A stretch of DNA of 26,731 bases from Sphingobacteriia bacterium (GCA_021151535.1 JAGKXC010000037.1:1-26731); one strand, 5' to 3'. Counted from the stretch's first letter, positions 7,007-16,140 are shown. Notes: generated by a model not told the origin, from the sequence alone. A program made the numbers and translations.

Positions 7007-9145
7007 CAACATCAGAATGTCGCCCTTGTAGTGCATGATTTCCATTTCCGGTGTTTTGAACGTAACATCGTAAATGTAAACATCTATTGGTACCAATTTG
7101 CCATTTACTCTTCCATCCCATTTCTGAAATTGGTCTTGAGAGTTGAATATGATCTGGCCCCAACGGTTGTAAATATTCATGTTGAACTGACTAACAACCA
7201 AAGGTGTTTCCAATCCAAATTTATCGTTCAAGCCCTCTGTGTTTTGTGGTCCGAAATCCCAATCCCATTTGTTGCTAATGCCCGATAAATTTGTGAATGA
7301 CACTGGATTGGTCATCTCAGGGAAATTAGGGCTGTAATCAAAATTGGCAATGGCCCTTGGGAAAACACGCAAGTTGAAGTTGGAAGTGTCTTTACAATCG
7401 TATGAATTGGTAACTATTAAACGAACAGGAAAAGTTCCTGAATCGAAATAGGTGACATTTTCATTGCGTTGGCCTGATCTTCTTCCATTTCCAAAATCCC
7501 AATTATAACTGGTAATGGTGCCGGTGCCAGGGGTAGAGAAATTGGTGAATGGGAATGTTAAATCTTCGCAATCTGGGCTAACCATGAAGTTTGCGTAGGG
7601 TTTCGGGGCGATATACAATGTTTTAATTACCGTATCCTTACACAAATTGGTATTGTACACAATATATTGAACCGTTGGGTTCCCAGATGATCCGTAGTAA
7701 TGTAAAGGACTTTTGCCCGTAGTGGTTTTGCCATCGCCAAACCACCAATATTCACTGGCTATAAATCCACTTCCAGGGGAGGTGAGGGATTTGAATTTGA
7801 CAACCGTATTTTCACAGGTGTCTTCTAAAACAAAATTCGCTTGCGGCGCGCCTAAAATGCTTACTTGTTTGTAGATTGTATCTGAACATCCGCTGGCTGC
7901 GGTAACTATCAAAAGTGGTTTGTAAAGGCCGGAAGGAGAAAAATAGCCTACTGCTGTATCGCCAGAAGCAGAATTGCCGTTGGCGAAATTCCACTGCCAA
8001 CGAATCAAGGTATCATCAACAACAGAACTTTTATCTATAAAAAGAACGGAGTCTTTTTCACAGTTGCCAGTGAAAGAGAAATTGGCCGTAGGACAAGGAG
8101 TTATATCACTTAATGTCCAGGTACCGGAGAAATTTACACCTGCATGCAAAAGCAGATTGTTTTGGTTTGCATTTACTCGGGATCTTACGGGATAGCTCCA
8201 TTTGTTGTTGGCGACATCCCAGCGAATAGCACCCATGTTGCTTTCTTTGATTGTATTGGTGCCTGAGCTATGTTCTGGGTCTAAATAGTTAAATTCAGTT
8301 GAAATTTCAGGAGCTGTGGTATAACCGCCATCCGTAATTACCCAAAAGCGGTCCAACATACGTCGGGCATTTTCTATTCCATACTCATTCTTTAGATGCG
8401 GCACGCCAAATGGCATAGGCCTATTATTCGGTAGGGCCGTTGTAGGAGTGGGATAGGTTGCCACGGTAACAAATCCTGAATCTGAAACCTGGGTTCCAAT
8501 ATTCTTAATGTTTAAATTAAATGGAACGTTTGTTCCGGCAACCGTCTGAAAAGGAATACTGTATAACGGCCCCGCTCCAGCAGCTCTTATGTTCCACTGC
8601 ACAACCCCATATCCAGCAGTAGAATAGGTTTCAGAAACCAATCCCCCCGTTGTATAAGTAATTGCCATTTCACTACGATTGTTAATAATCAGCTTCTGAG
8701 AATTTAATAACAACTGTTTGTCATTTAAAGCCAGAACCCCATTTCCACCTTTGTTAAATCCGCCTCCAACCAATATGGTATAGGTTAATTTGGGGTTGGT
8801 GGAAGATTTGATGTACAAACTAGGGAAGGCGGTGATGCTGTTTCCTCCGAGCAATTGTTGGGTTGTGCCATTTAATACAATTTCACCGTTGTTGGTGGTG
8901 AAAAATCCTCCACTGGTGTTGTTGGTTACATTACCTGCAATGTGCAAGTATGCTGCGCCCTTGATGATGAATTTGGAAGTGCCCTGAGCAAATAAATTGC
9001 CTTTGGTTCCATTAATTACCACATAAGCTCCCTGATTAACAACCACTTGTGCGCCATTTTGCACCCAACCTTGTGCCATCGCCATCCATGGAGAAAGCAA
9101 TGCCAATCCACTTAACACTATATGTTTAAGAGATTTTAGCTGCAT
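7001..9145 (-). CDS. PKD-domain secreted protein with T9SS type B sorting domain
   Basis: This is a 714-residue exported protein. A signal peptide (MQLKSLKHIVLSGLALLSPW, cleaved after MAMAQ) precedes a beta-helix-like N-terminal region rich in Asn and Gly (NGTKGNLFAQGTSKFIIKG and onwards). At least three PKD-type repeats follow, recognisable by WQWNFANG, YWWFGDGKTT, YNWDFGNGRRSG and WDWDFG. The last ~60 residues carry the gliding-motility-associated C-terminal domain (MNIYNRWGQIIFNS, KWDGRVNGK, VYIYDVTF), the type B signal for the type IX secretion system. The mature protein should be displayed at or released from the cell surface. The ATG at 9145 gives a clean signal peptide; the one at 9169 adds eight residues. 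It starts 36 bases after the fibre-protein gene, probably the same operon. Adhesion is a plausible but unproven role. Confidence 0.85.
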   Translation of the reverse strand: MQLKSLKHIVLSGLALLSPWMAMAQGWVQNGAQVVVNQGAYVVINGTKGNLFAQGTSKFIIKGAAYLHIAGNVTNNTSGGFFTTNNGEIVLNGTTQQLLGGNSITAFPSLYIKSSTNPKLTYTILVGGGFNKGGNGVLALNDKQLLLNSQKLIINNRSEMAITYTTGGLVSETYSTAGYGVVQWNIRAAGAGPLYSIPFQTVAGTNVPFNLNIKNIGTQVSDSGFVTVATYPTPTTALPNNRPMPFGVPHLKNEYGIENARRMLDRFWVITDGGYTTAPEISTEFNYLDPEHSSGTNTIKESNMGAIRWDVANNKWSYPVRSRVNANQNNLLLHAGVNFSGTWTLSDITPCPTANFSFTGNCEKDSVLFIDKSSVVDDTLIRWQWNFANGNSASGDTAVGYFSPSGLYKPLLIVTAASGCSDTIYKQVSILGAPQANFVLEDTCENTVVKFKSLTSPGSGFIASEYWWFGDGKTTTGKSPLHYYGSSGNPTVQYIVYNTNLCKDTVIKTLYIAPKPYANFMVSPDCEDLTFPFTNFSTPGTGTITSYNWDFGNGRRSGQRNENVTYFDSGTFPVRLIVTNSYDCKDTSNFNLRVFPRAIANFDYSPNFPEMTNPVSFTNLSGISNKWDWDFGPQNTEGLNDKFGLETPLVVSQFNMNIYNRWGQIIFNSQDQFQKWDGRVNGKLVPIDVYIYDVTFKTPEMEIMHYKGDILMLR

Positions 9146-9181
9146 GGTGTGAGATCTGAAAATTGACAATGGTTTAAATCC

Positions 9182-11485
9182 TTATTTGTTAGCCTTCTGA
9201 AGCTCTTGAATCATTTTCAACAATTGCGCATTTTGCTCTTTCAATAATTCAATTTGTGATTGTTGCTCCTGAATAGCTTTCACCATTGGAACCACAAATT
9301 CGCTATAACGCAATCCGTACAAATCGTTTTTGTTTTGTGCTTTATCTACGCCAGAAAATTCATAGCCAATAGATTCTGCCGCTTTTTCAACATCTTGTGC
9401 AATGAAACCTGAGAAGCGCTTGTTTTGATTGGGGTTGTTTAAAGCTGTTGATCTGTTGATGGTATTTGAAGCATCGCCTGAAGTTTTATCTAAGCCTAAT
9501 TTTTCGTCAATTTGTTGAAAATCAAACTCGTATGTAACAGGTTCCAATTTTAGGATAAATTCCAAACCTGGTACATTATTTTTAATTTGTTTTTTTACTC
9601 TACCATCAGATAAGTTTGTCCAACTAACAAATCCGCCAATACTTACAACTGAGCTTGAGCCAAGCCGAACTTGGTTACTAGCAGTAACCGTAGATAAATT
9701 CCCTATAGCCGTTGAGTTTGATGCAGAAGACAAATTGGCATCGGCATCATATCCTATAAAAGTATTATACGTTCCAGTGGTATTTGAATTACCAGAAAGA
9801 TAACCCATTGATGAATTTCCAGTACCTGTAGTATTGGTATTTAACGCATTGCAGCCAATGGCGGTATTGTCACTTCCGGAAGAATTGCTATACATCGCTT
9901 CATTCCCCATAGCAGTGTTTTTGTTGCCAGAATTGTTTTTTAATAGGGTCAATGCTCCCATTGCCGTATTAAAATTTCCATCAATATTACTTTGTGCAGC
10001 CTGATATCCAACCACAGTATTATTATATCCTCTGGTATTACTTTGCAAACCTTTACTACCTATCGCAGTATTTCTTACTGCTTCAGAAGTACTTGAGCTG
10101 CTTCCATTGTTAAATAATGCAGAATCACCAACAGCTACCAAATTGCCTTTAGTGGTATTGCTGTACAAGGCTCCAATTCCTACAGCCGTATTGCTATATC
10201 CTGTTGAATTACTGTATAAAGCTGCATACCCAATTATAGTGTTGTAGGATCCGTTATTTGTTGTGCTAACACCAGCAAAAGCACCAACAGCAGTGTTCTG
10301 CCGTGAAGCATAAGATGAATACAGAGCTTGATATCCCATTGCTGTGTTATAATATCCAGTGGTATTTACAGTCATGGCATACATCCCATAAGCACTGTTG
10401 CCATATCCCGTATTGTTGTATAATAATGTATAAAATCCAGTTCCAGTGTTGTAATAACCAGAACTGTTGTATGCCAACGAATAATAACCGATTCCCACAT
10501 TGTAACTACCCGTTGTTGAAGCCAAAGTATTCATACCAATGGCAACATTGTAGTAAGAATTATTAGCAGAGGTCATGGCTTCATAACCAATTGCCACACT
10601 GCCATAGTTAAAAGTTCCTGATTTTAAGGTGCGGCTTCCAATACCTACGTTATAACTTCCACTTCTATTTGTATTCATTGAATTTGTACCAATAGCAATG
10701 TTTTCTGCCCCTTGCCATGAGCCCGCTGCACCTACACCATTATCAGATAACGTGTACTCACCTATGGCGATGTTACTGGATTTGTTATTCGCGGCATTTT
10801 CCAATGCACTTTTTCCTAGGGCGATATTATAAGAACCATTTGAATTGGGATTGGCATTTAAACCAAAAGTGTAATTGTTGTTGGTGGGATTCATTTCACC
10901 TGCCCAAGTGTTATTTAACTTAAATCGTAATGCTTGGTTATCTCTTGTTCCCAAAAAATGCTTCTTTTCATCCGTGCCTTTGTTGCCTATAATTCTCCAA
11001 TCATTGAAAGTATCTGATTGATTCAAAAACTTTGTTCCAATTGAACTGGCAGAAACAATCTGGCCTTGGGCATTCACAGTAAAAACAGGTATTGAATCCA
11101 ATGCACCGTATTTTTTTGCTACTACGCCCGTGTTGTTTAATCCTATAATGCCTTTGCCCTGAATGTACCCACCTGATAAACCAGGTCCCGTTGTAATGGA
11201 ACGCATCAGCGGTACCCATTTGTTGGTTTCGTACACCCAAATGCCCATGGTGTCGTCTGTTTGGTAAATCATTAACCCATTGGCTGGGCTAGCAACCAAG
11301 GCCTTTTGTGCCTTTGATAATCGCGGAATCAACATCCCTTTGGTGTTGCTATTCACATCCAAAATGGCCGAAGCATCTGGAAGCGCGCCTGTTTCATTGA
11401 TACCAACATTGGACTGGGCACTGGCTGGAAGTGCACCAAAACCAAGTAAAATGAAAAGGAATAATTGAGTAATGGTTCTATTCAT
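9182..11485 (-). CDS. Repeat-rich fibre protein with C-terminal endosialidase-type chaperone (Peptidase_S74) domain
   Basis: This is a 767-residue exported protein. After a signal peptide (MNRTITQLFLF...ASAQ) comes a conserved Bacteroidota head (GINETGALPDASAILDVNS, KGMLIPRLSKAQ). The centre holds about 22 degenerate repeats of the pattern NTAhGxxAL, spaced roughly 16-25 residues apart and separated by Asn/Thr/Ser/Gly-rich turns, like YadA or hemagglutinin head repeats. The end has the intramolecular chaperone domain, whose marker is LSDGRVKKQIKN with the serine at which such domains self-cleave, then EFILKLEPVTYEFD and GFIAQDVEKA. A C-terminal coiled coil (QEQQSQIELLKEQNAQLLKM) suggests trimerisation. 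The ATG at 11485 is chosen because it begins the signal peptide. The domain is known from phage tail spikes, but no phage genes are nearby. Probable surface fibre or adhesin, co-transcribed with the PKD protein. Confidence 0.85.
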   Translation of the reverse strand: MNRTITQLFLFILLGFGALPASAQSNVGINETGALPDASAILDVNSNTKGMLIPRLSKAQKALVASPANGLMIYQTDDTMGIWVYETNKWVPLMRSITTGPGLSGGYIQGKGIIGLNNTGVVAKKYGALDSIPVFTVNAQGQIVSASSIGTKFLNQSDTFNDWRIIGNKGTDEKKHFLGTRDNQALRFKLNNTWAGEMNPTNNNYTFGLNANPNSNGSYNIALGKSALENAANNKSSNIAIGEYTLSDNGVGAAGSWQGAENIAIGTNSMNTNRSGSYNVGIGSRTLKSGTFNYGSVAIGYEAMTSANNSYYNVAIGMNTLASTTGSYNVGIGYYSLAYNSSGYYNTGTGFYTLLYNNTGYGNSAYGMYAMTVNTTGYYNTAMGYQALYSSYASRQNTAVGAFAGVSTTNNGSYNTIIGYAALYSNSTGYSNTAVGIGALYSNTTKGNLVAVGDSALFNNGSSSSTSEAVRNTAIGSKGLQSNTRGYNNTVVGYQAAQSNIDGNFNTAMGALTLLKNNSGNKNTAMGNEAMYSNSSGSDNTAIGCNALNTNTTGTGNSSMGYLSGNSNTTGTYNTFIGYDADANLSSASNSTAIGNLSTVTASNQVRLGSSSVVSIGGFVSWTNLSDGRVKKQIKNNVPGLEFILKLEPVTYEFDFQQIDEKLGLDKTSGDASNTINRSTALNNPNQNKRFSGFIAQDVEKAAESIGYEFSGVDKAQNKNDLYGLRYSEFVVPMVKAIQEQQSQIELLKEQNAQLLKMIQELQKANK
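9650..10860 (-). repeat. Degenerate tandem repeats encoding NTAxGxxAL units
   Basis: About 22 imperfect copies of a roughly 48-75 base unit encode the head repeats of the fibre protein. The copies vary at the DNA level, especially at third positions, which suggests old duplication kept by protein selection rather than a recent expansion. Limits are approximate. Confidence 0.7.
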
Positions 11486-11569
11486 ATTTTTTATGAAGGG
11501 TGCTAATATCTGAATTTTATGACAGAAAGTCAAGAAATTGTGAATAAGTAACTAGCGCTGAAAAGGGTA

Positions 11570-12481
11570 TTAACGGATGTTCTTGTTGCTGAAAATCAAT
11601 ACTTTCTCTTTTGGGTTGAGCTGCAAAGACGGGTTTGTTTGGCTATAGGTTTGCCAATGCGGGAAATAGTTTTGGAAATCCTGGCCCAGAAGCCGCTTGT
11701 GATCCCATTGACCCAGATGTTTGGCAGATAATTGATGTTGCTCATGGGCTGGAAGGGCGTTAAAGTTGGGGTAAAGGTTTTTGATTTCAATGCTGCTTTT
11801 TAAATTTTCGGCGATGGGCAGTGTAACCAGAATTTGTGCGTTGACAGCCAATTGGCTTTGGAGTTGGTTGATAGAAAAGGCCAAATCTTCTACATGCTCC
11901 AAAACGTGGTTGGCTAAAATGAGATGGAATTTTTTTTCGGGCGATGCGTAGTTGCCGTTATCGGCCGAATGGCCAATAGATTCCCTTTCAACCAACGCAA
12001 ATGGTTTGTCTAAATCCAAAAATGCCATGCCGCGTTTGCGGTAATAGTATCCTTTGGTGAATTTATCTGCCAGGATATATTTTATTTCTCTGCCAGAAAA
12101 TTGTGTTTTCAGTAGTTTGTGAATGGCATGTTGTAATCCTTTTTCTGGGGCGATGTGTAAAATTCGGATAACGCCATGGGCGCCATCTTTCATCGCCCAA
12201 TCTGATTTCCATTGCTGAATTTGATGCTGGATATAATGAAATACCAATCGGTCGCGATCGCTGCTTCCACAAATCGGACAATCGGCAGCGCGGAAGCCAG
12301 CACCGGTGATTTTTAACTTTTCGATGATTTCATGTTTGCGTCCGCGGTTCAACCACAATCTGGGGTTTGAGCCGCAAATGTTGCAATATTTGGGCGATGA
12401 TTGCTGGTGAAAAACCCATTTTCGGAGTGAAAAGGGTAGAAACATCCAAAATTCATATCGCCGGAAAGTAAGAAAATTCAT
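11570..12481 (-). CDS. Zinc-ribbon SAM-dependent methyltransferase
   Basis: This is a 303-residue predicted class I methyltransferase. Near the N-terminus two CxxC pairs (C33/C36 in CNICG and C68/C71 in CPICGSSDRDRL) form a probable zinc ribbon. The Rossmann region follows, with ILHIAPEKGL as a variant SAM-binding motif I. An acidic DLDKPF may mark a later strand, and LILANHVLEHVEDL is the typical post-motif segment. The motif I glycines are fewer than in standard enzymes (HIAPE replaces the usual D/E-x-G-x-G form), which is seen in this zinc-ribbon family. Substrate unknown; such genes often sit among glycan or surface-polysaccharide genes, though none are seen here. The ATG at 12481 is preferred over 12490. 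It is separated from the fibre gene by 84 bases. Confidence 0.75.
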   Translation of the reverse strand: MNFLTFRRYEFWMFLPFSLRKWVFHQQSSPKYCNICGSNPRLWLNRGRKHEIIEKLKITGAGFRAADCPICGSSDRDRLVFHYIQHQIQQWKSDWAMKDGAHGVIRILHIAPEKGLQHAIHKLLKTQFSGREIKYILADKFTKGYYYRKRGMAFLDLDKPFALVERESIGHSADNGNYASPEKKFHLILANHVLEHVEDLAFSINQLQSQLAVNAQILVTLPIAENLKSSIEIKNLYPNFNALPAHEQHQLSAKHLGQWDHKRLLGQDFQNYFPHWQTYSQTNPSLQLNPKEKVLIFSNKNIR

Positions 12482-12530
12482 CGGTAGCACGAAATTATAG
12501 GATTTTCCATGATGGTAGGGTATTTAGATT

Positions 12531-12559
12531 TTTGAAGCTCAGTTTTTTTTCTATTTTTG
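12531..12559 (+). promoter_or_regulatory. Promoter of the small lipoprotein gene
   Basis: A TTTG (12531-12534) and a TATTTTTG (12552-12559), separated by 17 bases, match the Bacteroidota -33 and -7 boxes. The leader to the ATG at 12593 is about 30 bases. Confidence 0.55.
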
Positions 12560-12592
12560 CTGATTGTCTAACAATTAAACGTATTGATCATC

Positions 12593-13114
12593 ATGAAGAA
12601 ATATACCCAAACTGCAATCAAGGCAATCGCTGCCATGGCCATTTTAACTTTTGCTGCTTGCAACGACGATTCCAGTAATAATAACAATAACAATAGCGGA
12701 CCAACCAATACCGATTTGGTGAATCAGAATTGGGTATTTGCTTCGGCGCCGATTACACCTCCAATTGATTTTGGCGGTGGAAGTGTTTTAACGGATTACA
12801 AAACGATGATGAGCGCCTGCCAGTTGGACAATATTGTGAAGTTTATGCCAACCAATACTTATTTGTTTAGCGAAGGTTTGTTGAAGTGTGATCCAGCGGC
12901 AAAAGACACGATGCAAGGTCCTTGGAAATTCTTGAATAATGAGACATATATGGTGGTTGACAAGCGTTTGGCTTCGGCTTTAACGGGTTTGGCGGTTCCG
13001 AGCAATATGTACTTTAGAATTGCGAAATTAACTGCGGATTCATTGCATTTGGCGATGGATACTGTGCCAACTTTCCCGGCCAATAAGGTGGTGTTTAAGT
13101 TTAGCAAGCAGTAA
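12593..13114 (+). CDS. Small hypothetical lipoprotein
   Basis: This is a 173-residue predicted lipoprotein of unknown function. The signal peptide MKKYTQTAIKAIAAMAILTF ends in a lipobox with the lipidated cysteine in FAACNDD, followed by an Asn/Ser linker. The remaining ~130 residues (NQNWVFASAPITPPIDFGGG, MMSACQLDNIVKFMPTNTY, GPWKFLNNETYMVVDKR) have the layout of lipocalin-like Bacteroidota lipoproteins, in which a small beta-barrel follows a W-x-F segment. That assignment rests on general pattern, not on a recognised family. The ATG at 12593 is chosen over one at 12584 because it starts the basic n-region. It has its own promoter and precedes guaB, which has a separate promoter. Confidence 0.75.
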   Translation: MKKYTQTAIKAIAAMAILTFAACNDDSSNNNNNNSGPTNTDLVNQNWVFASAPITPPIDFGGGSVLTDYKTMMSACQLDNIVKFMPTNTYLFSEGLLKCDPAAKDTMQGPWKFLNNETYMVVDKRLASALTGLAVPSNMYFRIAKLTADSLHLAMDTVPTFPANKVVFKFSKQ

Positions 13115-13173
13115 TATTTAGATTAATTCTACATTAATTATCGATTCCTCTTTTAAAATTAGGGGAAGTGCTG

Positions 13174-13181
13174 TATCTTTG
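13174..13181 (+). promoter_or_regulatory. Promoter -7 box of guaB
   Basis: TATCTTTG is an exact TAnnTTTG match and is followed by GCAC. The expected transcription start, four to six bases downstream, would fall at the first arm of the inverted repeat in the leader. Confidence 0.6.
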
Positions 13182-13184
13182 CAC

Positions 13185-13237
13185 TGCAAATAACAATTCC
13201 TTTTTTGTTGTTGGATAAATCTAAATCGTTATTTGCA
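13185..13237 (+). promoter_or_regulatory. guaB leader with end-to-start inverted repeat
   Basis: TGCAAATAAC (13185-13194) is the exact reverse complement of GTTATTTGCA (13228-13237); the second arm includes the A of the guaB start codon. In RNA the 5' end could pair with the bases at the start codon across a 33-base loop. A competing AACAA/TTGTT pairing exists inside the loop. A regulatory role is inferred from the geometry only. Confidence 0.45.
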
Positions 13238-14709
13238 TGTCACAACTTTTTTCTGATAAATTTTTTGGTGAAGGATTAACCTTCGACGATGTTTTGGTTG
13301 TTCCTCGTTACTCAGAGGTGTTGCCGCGTGAAGTGTCAACTGCAACCCAACTAACCCGTAAAATTCGGTTGAACATCCCGTTAATGTCGGCCGCAATGGA
13401 TACCGTTACCGAAAGCAAAATGGCGATAGCCATGGCCAGAGAGGGCGGCATTGGGATTATTCACAAGAACATGAGCATTGCCAGACAGGCCGAGGAGGTT
13501 AAGAAGGTAAAGCGTTCGGAGAGTGGGATGATATTGGAGCCTGTTACTTTAACGCTGGGTGCTACATTGGCTGAAGCGGTTGGAATGATGCGTGAACACC
13601 GCATTGGAGGGATTCCCATAGTGGCTGAAAACAACAAATTATTGGGAATTATTACCAACAGGGATTTGCGATTTGAGAAAGATTTGAGCAAGTGTGTGCA
13701 GGATGTGATGACATCAGAAAATTTGATTACTGCGCCATTGGGTACGGATTTGAAGGGTGCTCAAGAGATTTTAGAGAAGCATAAAATTGAGAAATTGCCG
13801 ATAGTAGATGAGCAATATATTTTGAAAGGTTTGATAACTTTCAAGGATATTTCTAAAGTGAAAAATTACCCCAAGGCATGTAAAGATGCTCATGGCAGAT
13901 TGGTAGCAGGGGCAGCTGTGGGTGTTACGGCAGATACATTGGAGCGTGTTTCGGCGTTGGTGGCAGTGGGAGTGGACGTAATTGCGATAGATACTGCCCA
14001 TGGTCATTCTAAAGGGGTGATTGATGAAGTGAAGCGTGTGAAGGCGCAGTTCCCGGATTTGCAAATCATTGCTGGGAACATTGCTACTGGAACTGCGGCC
14101 AAAGCTTTAGCAGATGCGGGCGTTGATGCCGTGAAGGTGGGAGTGGGCCCAGGTTCTATTTGTACAACCCGAATTATTGCAGGAATTGGTGTTCCTCAAT
14201 TAACGGCGGTGATGGATGTTGCCACTGCGTTGAAAGGAACTGGGGTTCCAGTGATTGCGGATGGTGGGATTCGTTATAGCGGTGATATTGTAAAAGCACT
14301 TGTTGCTGGCGCAGATGTAATCATGGCTGGTGGCTTGTTTGCCGGTACAGAAGAATCGCCCGGAGATACAACCTTCTTTGAAGGTAGAAAAGTGAAGAAT
14401 TACCGCGGAATGGGTAGCATCGAGGCAATGAAAGAAGGCTCTAAAGACCGTTATTTCCAGGACGCAGAAGATGAAGTAGCGAAGTTGGTTCCTGAAGGTA
14501 TTGTGGGTTCTGTTGCATATAAAGGCCATGTGAGCGAAGTACTTTATCAATTGGTTGGTGGAATTCGTGCAGGTATGGGTTATTGTGGTGCTGCTAATAT
14601 GGATGATTTGAAAGCTTCTCAATTCGTGAGAATCACCAATGCCGGTATGAGAGAAAGTCATCCGCATGATGTGAAAATCACCCGCGAAGCACCAAACTAT
14701 AGCAGATAA
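13237..14709 (+). CDS. guaB: Inosine-5'-monophosphate dehydrogenase
   Basis: IMP dehydrogenase oxidises IMP to XMP with NAD, the committed step to GMP, in the cytoplasm. Length (490) is standard. The TIM barrel begins at LTFDDVLVVPRYS. Two CBS regulatory domains occupy about 95-210 (MILEPVTLTLGATLAEAV, DVMTSENLITAP). The catalytic loop is GVGPGSICTTR with C309 as nucleophile, D252 lies in the NAD-contacting DTAHGHS, and the flap region follows YRGMGSIEAM. All expected key residues are present. The ATG directly follows the inverted repeat of the leader, which may regulate it. The next gene, a lipoprotein of unrelated function, starts 3 bases after the stop and is probably co-transcribed. Confidence 0.97.
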   Translation: MSQLFSDKFFGEGLTFDDVLVVPRYSEVLPREVSTATQLTRKIRLNIPLMSAAMDTVTESKMAIAMAREGGIGIIHKNMSIARQAEEVKKVKRSESGMILEPVTLTLGATLAEAVGMMREHRIGGIPIVAENNKLLGIITNRDLRFEKDLSKCVQDVMTSENLITAPLGTDLKGAQEILEKHKIEKLPIVDEQYILKGLITFKDISKVKNYPKACKDAHGRLVAGAAVGVTADTLERVSALVAVGVDVIAIDTAHGHSKGVIDEVKRVKAQFPDLQIIAGNIATGTAAKALADAGVDAVKVGVGPGSICTTRIIAGIGVPQLTAVMDVATALKGTGVPVIADGGIRYSGDIVKALVAGADVIMAGGLFAGTEESPGDTTFFEGRKVKNYRGMGSIEAMKEGSKDRYFQDAEDEVAKLVPEGIVGSVAYKGHVSEVLYQLVGGIRAGMGYCGAANMDDLKASQFVRITNAGMRESHPHDVKITREAPNYSR

Positions 14710-14712
14710 TTT

Positions 14713-16140
14713 ATGAAAAAGTCGCTCTTCCCCGTAGTTTATATTGTAACTGTGGGTTTGATGGTGTTGGGAGGATGTAAATCGCCCAGTGGGAAAAGTA
14801 TGTACAACCATCCTGTATGGATTGCCAATTCTTCGGAAAATGCAACACCAGTTTCGGGTGCTGTAACCACCGGAAATGCAACCACTTTGGGAAATACAGC
14901 GAAAAATTCGGCTCACCAATATCCCTATTACCTCAACAGCAAATTTGAAGGAGTGTTGTTTTACAACTTGGAGAATTTGTTTGATACCATCGATGGGCCA
15001 AACGATGACGCTGAATTTTTGCCGCAAGCAGAAAATCGTTGGAATTCAGGGCGATATAAGAATAAATTGAATAACATGGCCACTGTTTTGGATTCAATCC
15101 AAAATAGAATGGGCTATTGCGATTTAGCGAGAACCAAAAATTTCCCGGTAAATGTACCAGTGGGTATTCCGCGTTTATCGCTGATGGGTTTTGTAGAATT
15201 GGAAAATGAAGGTGTGTTGAAGGATTTGTTTGAAACATGGAAAGCCCTTGAGAAAAAGGAAAGGCAGAATCCCCAATTCTTTTATAAAATTGTGCACCGT
15301 GAATCGCCCGATAAAAGAGGAATTGATGTGGCAATCGCGTTTGATTCTACAGCTTGGCGATTGGTGAAAGTGGACATGATTCCGGTACCGCTGCCAGGGA
15401 ATTACCCAACCCGCGATATCATGGCGGCGCAATTGATTCATGTTTTAACAGCAGATACTATTGTAGTTGCTGTGAATCATTGGCCTTCAAGAAGGGGAGG
15501 AGCAGAGTCGGCGCCCAACAGAGCCGCGGCAGCAAAGGCCTTGCGCCAATACCTCCTAACCCCAGGAACCCCTCAAAAAATGATCGTAATGGGTGATTTT
15601 AACGATGATCCCGCAGACCCTTCGCTGCTGGCAGAGTTGGGCGCCCAAGGTTTGCCTCCGGCCCAAGAAATGAAAGCATTGGCCTTAAACCCCAATTCCC
15701 CTAATCAATCTTGGTCAAATCTACCCATCTTGTTCAATCTCGCAAAAACCTATAGAGATTCATCTTGGCTGAAAGGTTCATTGGCCTATCGCCCTTACTC
15801 AAAACCCGGACAACCCTTAGCCCCTGTGCAATGGAATCAGTTTGATCAAATCATGATTAGTCCGGCCCTGCTCAAACAAACATTTCTAAAACACAATATT
15901 ATCAACGGAACAATAGCCGATGAGAAAACTTCGCAATTGTTGCCAATGCCCGATTCCTTGGCCCATTCCGCCACGTTGGATCTGTACAAGAAACCTGTTG
16001 AATTTGGCGTTTATGCCCCTTCATGGCTGCGACAGCATGAAGAGCCATACATGGATTTTCCACTTCGTACCTTTGGCGGTAAAAAATACTTAAACGGCTA
16101 TAGCGATCACTTCCCAGTATATCTGCTGATAAATTTCTAA
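14713..16140 (+). CDS. Endonuclease/exonuclease/phosphatase-family lipoprotein
   Basis: This is a 475-residue exported protein of the metal-dependent EEP fold (the DNase I, sphingomyelinase and inositol phosphatase superfamily). The N-terminus is a lipoprotein signal with lipobox VLGGC (C22). Active-site motifs in order are NLENLF (85-90, with E87 as metal ligand), GFVELEN (159-165), NHWPSR (255-260, catalytic H256), GDFNDDP (294-300) and SDHFPV (464-469). All catalytic positions are intact. Bacteroidota members are often annotated as endonucleases, but the substrate (extracellular DNA or phospholipid/phosphate esters) cannot be told here. It is 3 bases downstream of guaB and its TAA overlaps the stop of the convergent ATPase gene in CTAA. 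Confidence 0.88.
   Translation: MKKSLFPVVYIVTVGLMVLGGCKSPSGKSMYNHPVWIANSSENATPVSGAVTTGNATTLGNTAKNSAHQYPYYLNSKFEGVLFYNLENLFDTIDGPNDDAEFLPQAENRWNSGRYKNKLNNMATVLDSIQNRMGYCDLARTKNFPVNVPVGIPRLSLMGFVELENEGVLKDLFETWKALEKKERQNPQFFYKIVHRESPDKRGIDVAIAFDSTAWRLVKVDMIPVPLPGNYPTRDIMAAQLIHVLTADTIVVAVNHWPSRRGGAESAPNRAAAAKALRQYLLTPGTPQKMIVMGDFNDDPADPSLLAELGAQGLPPAQEMKALALNPNSPNQSWSNLPILFNLAKTYRDSSWLKGSLAYRPYSKPGQPLAPVQWNQFDQIMISPALLKQTFLKHNIINGTIADEKTSQLLPMPDSLAHSATLDLYKKPVEFGVYAPSWLRQHEEPYMDFPLRTFGGKKYLNGYSDHFPVYLLINF

Noticed and set aside
9182..11485. Prophage or tail-fibre module
   Set aside because: The endosialidase chaperone domain is found in phages, but the protein has a signal peptide and no capsid, tail, integrase or lysis genes are nearby.
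12254..12261. HIP1 palindrome GCGATCGC as the iterated motif
   Set aside because: The full palindrome was noticed only here; the abundant element is the non-palindromic GGCGAT, so this is not the cyanobacterial HIP1.
14200..15027. 275-codon open frame antisense to guaB and the next gene
   Set aside because: It spans the junction of two well-supported genes and has no recognisable domain and an unusual composition rich in His, Ile and Cys.
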